From contig CAZUAH010000042.1 of NCBI GenBank assembly GCA_964617665.1, positions 1-45,695 of the forward strand: a stretch of 45,695 nucleotides of DNA. The letters are read 5' to 3'. This document shows positions 44,064 through 45,695 of this stretch, piece by piece (the first letter of the stretch is position 1; each line of letters opens with the position of its first letter). Origin of the DNA: JADHUC01 sp964617665. GTDB taxonomy: Bacteria; Planctomycetota; Planctomycetia; Pirellulales; Pirellulaceae. The position numbers and the translations under genes were made by a program. Under the pieces are notes generated by a model. It had not been told where the DNA came from, did not search any database, and was given only the letters and a program-made list of their open reading frames with translations.

Positions 44064-45158
44064 CTACGGTGTGCCCCAACTCGCCAGCGTCTTCTGGATA
44101 ACGGGCCACGCGAGTTCCGGATAGAACTGGTGGCCACCCTCGGCCGCCAACAGGACCACGCGATCAGCACAGCCGGCCGCGACAAACGCCCGTTTGGCCA
44201 GCCGGTAGCCTTCCTGCACACCGTCAAAGCGAGCAATTCCATCTTTCTTTCCGGCGACGAGAATCAGATGCCGCGGTGCGATCAACCCGGCCAGGTCCGG
44301 CATATCGGCTACCTTCAAGAGGCCCGGCAAGTATCCGCAAGCACAATGTCGTTTGTACAGCCATGTGGATTCGAACGTGCCGAACGAGCACGAGACCACG
44401 GCCAACCGAATTCGCTGGTCGACACAGGCGGCGTAGAAGCTGATGGTACCGCCCGCCGAGTTGCCCATACAACCGATGCGCGCCGCATCCAGTTCCGGTC
44501 GTGTGACAATGAAATCGACGGCCCGCAGCACGTCGAACACGCGTTGTCCCGTGAGCGGTCGACCTTTGAGCAGTTCGCGGAGGGCAACGTCGCCACACGG
44601 AACTTCCTTGATCGCACGTTCGCCAAACGCCCGCTGCTCGATGGCCAACGCCGCCCAACCGTGCTGGACAGCCTGGATTGCGATGTCCCGACCGCCCTGG
44701 ATCGACGCAATCTCCTGCTTTGTCGTTCCCCGCCCGATCGAGATATGCATACCCGGCGAATGCCCTTGCAGGCAAATCATCACCGGAAACGGCGGCCTGC
44801 CTTTTCTGGGAAGCAGCAGGTAGCCCGGCACCACCTGTCCCGGTTCCGTCTCGAACTCGACACGGTCCATCGTGTACACATCGGTCGCCGAATCGCGTCG
44901 AATCGTCGGCTGAACTGAGCGGTTCCACGTCCCGGGAATCGCCATGATATCGCAAAGCCGTCCACGAAGTTCCGTTTGCCACGCCGGGAAATCTCGATCC
45001 GCATCAAACGCCAACTCCGGTCGCTCCGGGTCTGCTCTGCGCAAGTCACGCGCCACCGCTTGGCTTCCGTCTTCCTGCGGGATCTCCGCGGCGGGCGATA
45101 CACACCACGACACAAAGGCCATGACAAAACACGTAGCACTACTTCTACCGATTCGCAT
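44064..45158 (-). CDS. Secreted alpha/beta hydrolase (acetyl-xylan esterase/dienelactone-hydrolase-like)
   Basis: 364 residues from the ATG at 45158: GGGAGG lies 7 nt upstream, whereas the ATG 6 nt earlier is too close and the frame to 45242 lacks a signal peptide. The signal covers about 1-24. The alpha/beta-hydrolase core has PGYLLLPRKGRPPFPVMI, the oxyanion region CLQGHSPGM, the nucleophile elbow GCMGNSAGG (Ser), an Asp in AGKKDGIARFDG and the His in EGGHQFYP. Such enzymes in planctomycetes are often esterases acting on acylated polysaccharides. The stop is 30 bp before the C45 gene start, so the two are probably co-transcribed. Confidence 0.85.
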   Translation of the reverse strand: MRIGRSSATCFVMAFVSWCVSPAAEIPQEDGSQAVARDLRRADPERPELAFDADRDFPAWQTELRGRLCDIMAIPGTWNRSVQPTIRRDSATDVYTMDRVEFETEPGQVVPGYLLLPRKGRPPFPVMICLQGHSPGMHISIGRGTTKQEIASIQGGRDIAIQAVQHGWAALAIEQRAFGERAIKEVPCGDVALRELLKGRPLTGQRVFDVLRAVDFIVTRPELDAARIGCMGNSAGGTISFYAACVDQRIRLAVVSCSFGTFESTWLYKRHCACGYLPGLLKVADMPDLAGLIAPRHLILVAGKKDGIARFDGVQEGYRLAKRAFVAAGCADRVVLLAAEGGHQFYPELAWPVIQKTLASWGTP

Positions 45159-45456
45159 TACCATGCCTCCCGGCGATTTGACGCGAGCAACAACATCAAT
45201 AGCGTCGGACGTATCTGATCTCGCGTCAAGACGCTGGGGCATAGAACTGGGCTACGTTGCTTGAGCCGCCGCATGGCTTTCCGAAGCCGCCCCGCAATGT
45301 GCGAAGCCAACGCTCGACGGCCCTGCGAACCTGCAAGCCGTACCATTCCCTTTCCTGCCCAAACAAACTCGCCGCGTCGTCATCAGTGGGGCAAACCGCC
45401 ATAATGGTAGCCGTGGGCCGTTGGGCGCTCTGAAGTGAACCACCAGGAAGTCTTCC
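45159..45456. other. 298-bp intergenic region, divergent promoters
   Basis: It separates the hydrolase (minus) from the gene starting at 45457 (plus). A 10-bp inverted repeat, TTGACGCGAG (45178-45187) and CTCGCGTCAA (45220-45229), lies just upstream of the hydrolase start and may be an operator. No tRNA or other RNA is recognisable. Confidence 0.5.
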
Positions 45457-45695
45457 ATGTCCTCCGCCGAGTCACCGCAACCGGATCTGATCGAGTTGCC
45501 GAAGATGCTGCGAGATTTGTTCTGGGATCATGATTTCGGCCAGCTTGACTGGTGGAGACATCGTGACTTCATCGTTGGCCGGGTTCTCGAGGTGGGATCG
45601 TGGAAGGCCGTCTGCTGGCTCCGTTCGGTTGTGGACGACCTGGGGCTGCGAGATTGGATCGACCGTCACGATGGGCGGCCGCTCAGTGCGAAACA
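45457..45695 (+). CDS. 5' part of a DUF6922-like gene (cut by window end)
   Basis: 79 codons from the ATG at 45457, which has AGGAAG 7 nt upstream. The peptide contains LFWDHDFGQLDWWRHRDFIV, GRVLEVGSWKAVCWLR and LRDWIDRHDGRPLS. This fits a small domain seen at the start of genes that often precede AbiEii-type nucleotidyltransferases in bacterial genomes; I recall it as DUF6922 but cannot confirm. If the next gene, outside the window, is an AbiEii-like toxin, this would be its antitoxin-side partner. Confidence 0.65.
   Translation, partial: MSSAESPQPDLIELPKMLRDLFWDHDFGQLDWWRHRDFIVGRVLEVGSWKAVCWLRSVVDDLGLRDWIDRHDGRPLSAK

Noticed and set aside
45472..45669. 65-codon minus-strand frame
   Set aside because: Shadow of the DUF6922-like gene, whose WDHDF/DWWRHRDF sequence is more protein-like and has a ribosome-binding site.
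1..45695. CRISPR arrays, tRNA, rRNA, riboswitches, insertion-sequence transposases
   Set aside because: I scanned intergenic stretches by eye and found no regularly spaced repeats, no T-loop-like GTTCGAATC tRNA ends and no transposase motifs; a covariance-model search would be needed to exclude small RNAs.

Overview
The window looks like a chromosomal segment of a planctomycete, most likely of the Pirellulales type. The grounds are: two proteins with the HzsA-like propeller/c-heme architecture common in this phylum; several secreted beta-propeller, WD40 and FG-GAP proteins; a short in-frame stretch reading REGEAPAEP that comes from a planctomycete-type intergenic repeat; and a nitrogen-respiration locus rich in multiheme cytochromes. 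Lineage is inferred from content; no rRNA or tRNA gene was seen.

Layout. 1-3510 (+): end of a large unrecognised protein, then an HzsA-like diheme propeller protein. 3664-6616 (+): a GbsR/MarR-type regulator with a tandem operator-like repeat, and two adjacent ArsA/Get3-family ATPases. 6628-17008 (-): a run of secreted or membrane proteins, namely an SGNH/MBOAT acylation pair, a formylglycine-generating-enzyme/histone-deacetylase fusion, two tandem TolB-like propellers, an FG-GAP protein interrupted by an in-frame TGA, and a WD40 protein. 17181-18448: a two-gene HNH nuclease cassette lying between a degenerate copy and the intact copy of the pilT 3' end, with REP-like repeats. 18449-21435 (-): PilT-type ATPase and a membrane-bound MutS-like ATPase.

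21687-36297 is the centre of interest: a nitrate/nitrite respiration supercluster. One arm (-) is tetraheme cytochrome c, Tat-exported 4x[4Fe-4S] protein, NrfD-type quinol subunit and octaheme HAO-family cytochrome. The other (-) is Rieske protein, cytochrome b, a second membrane-anchored octaheme HAO-family cytochrome, NapD, NapA, NapB, NapG and NapH. An outer-membrane porin (+) sits between them. No nrfA and no napC is present. Both arms have an upstream FNR-type palindrome of almost identical sequence (26345-26358 and 36284-36297). The simplest reading is low-oxygen-controlled nitrate reduction by Nap, with HAO-type octaheme enzymes handling nitrite in place of NrfA. The cytochrome b gene carries an in-frame TAG near its 5' end.

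36513-45695: a MOSC-domain molybdenum protein beside the nap locus, a deacetylase-like secreted protein, a 1266-residue HEAT/discoidin/HzsA-like heme protein, a C45-type Ntn hydrolase, a secreted alpha/beta hydrolase, and the start of a DUF6922-like gene cut by the window end.

The two observations I would check first are the FG-GAP gene at 13702-14904, where an in-frame TGA-TGC is followed after 12 nt by a perfect 8-bp hairpin with bacterial SECIS geometry (a candidate new selenoprotein family), and the doubled HAO/Rieske-cytochrome b/Nap/NrfCD locus with its shared FNR boxes.
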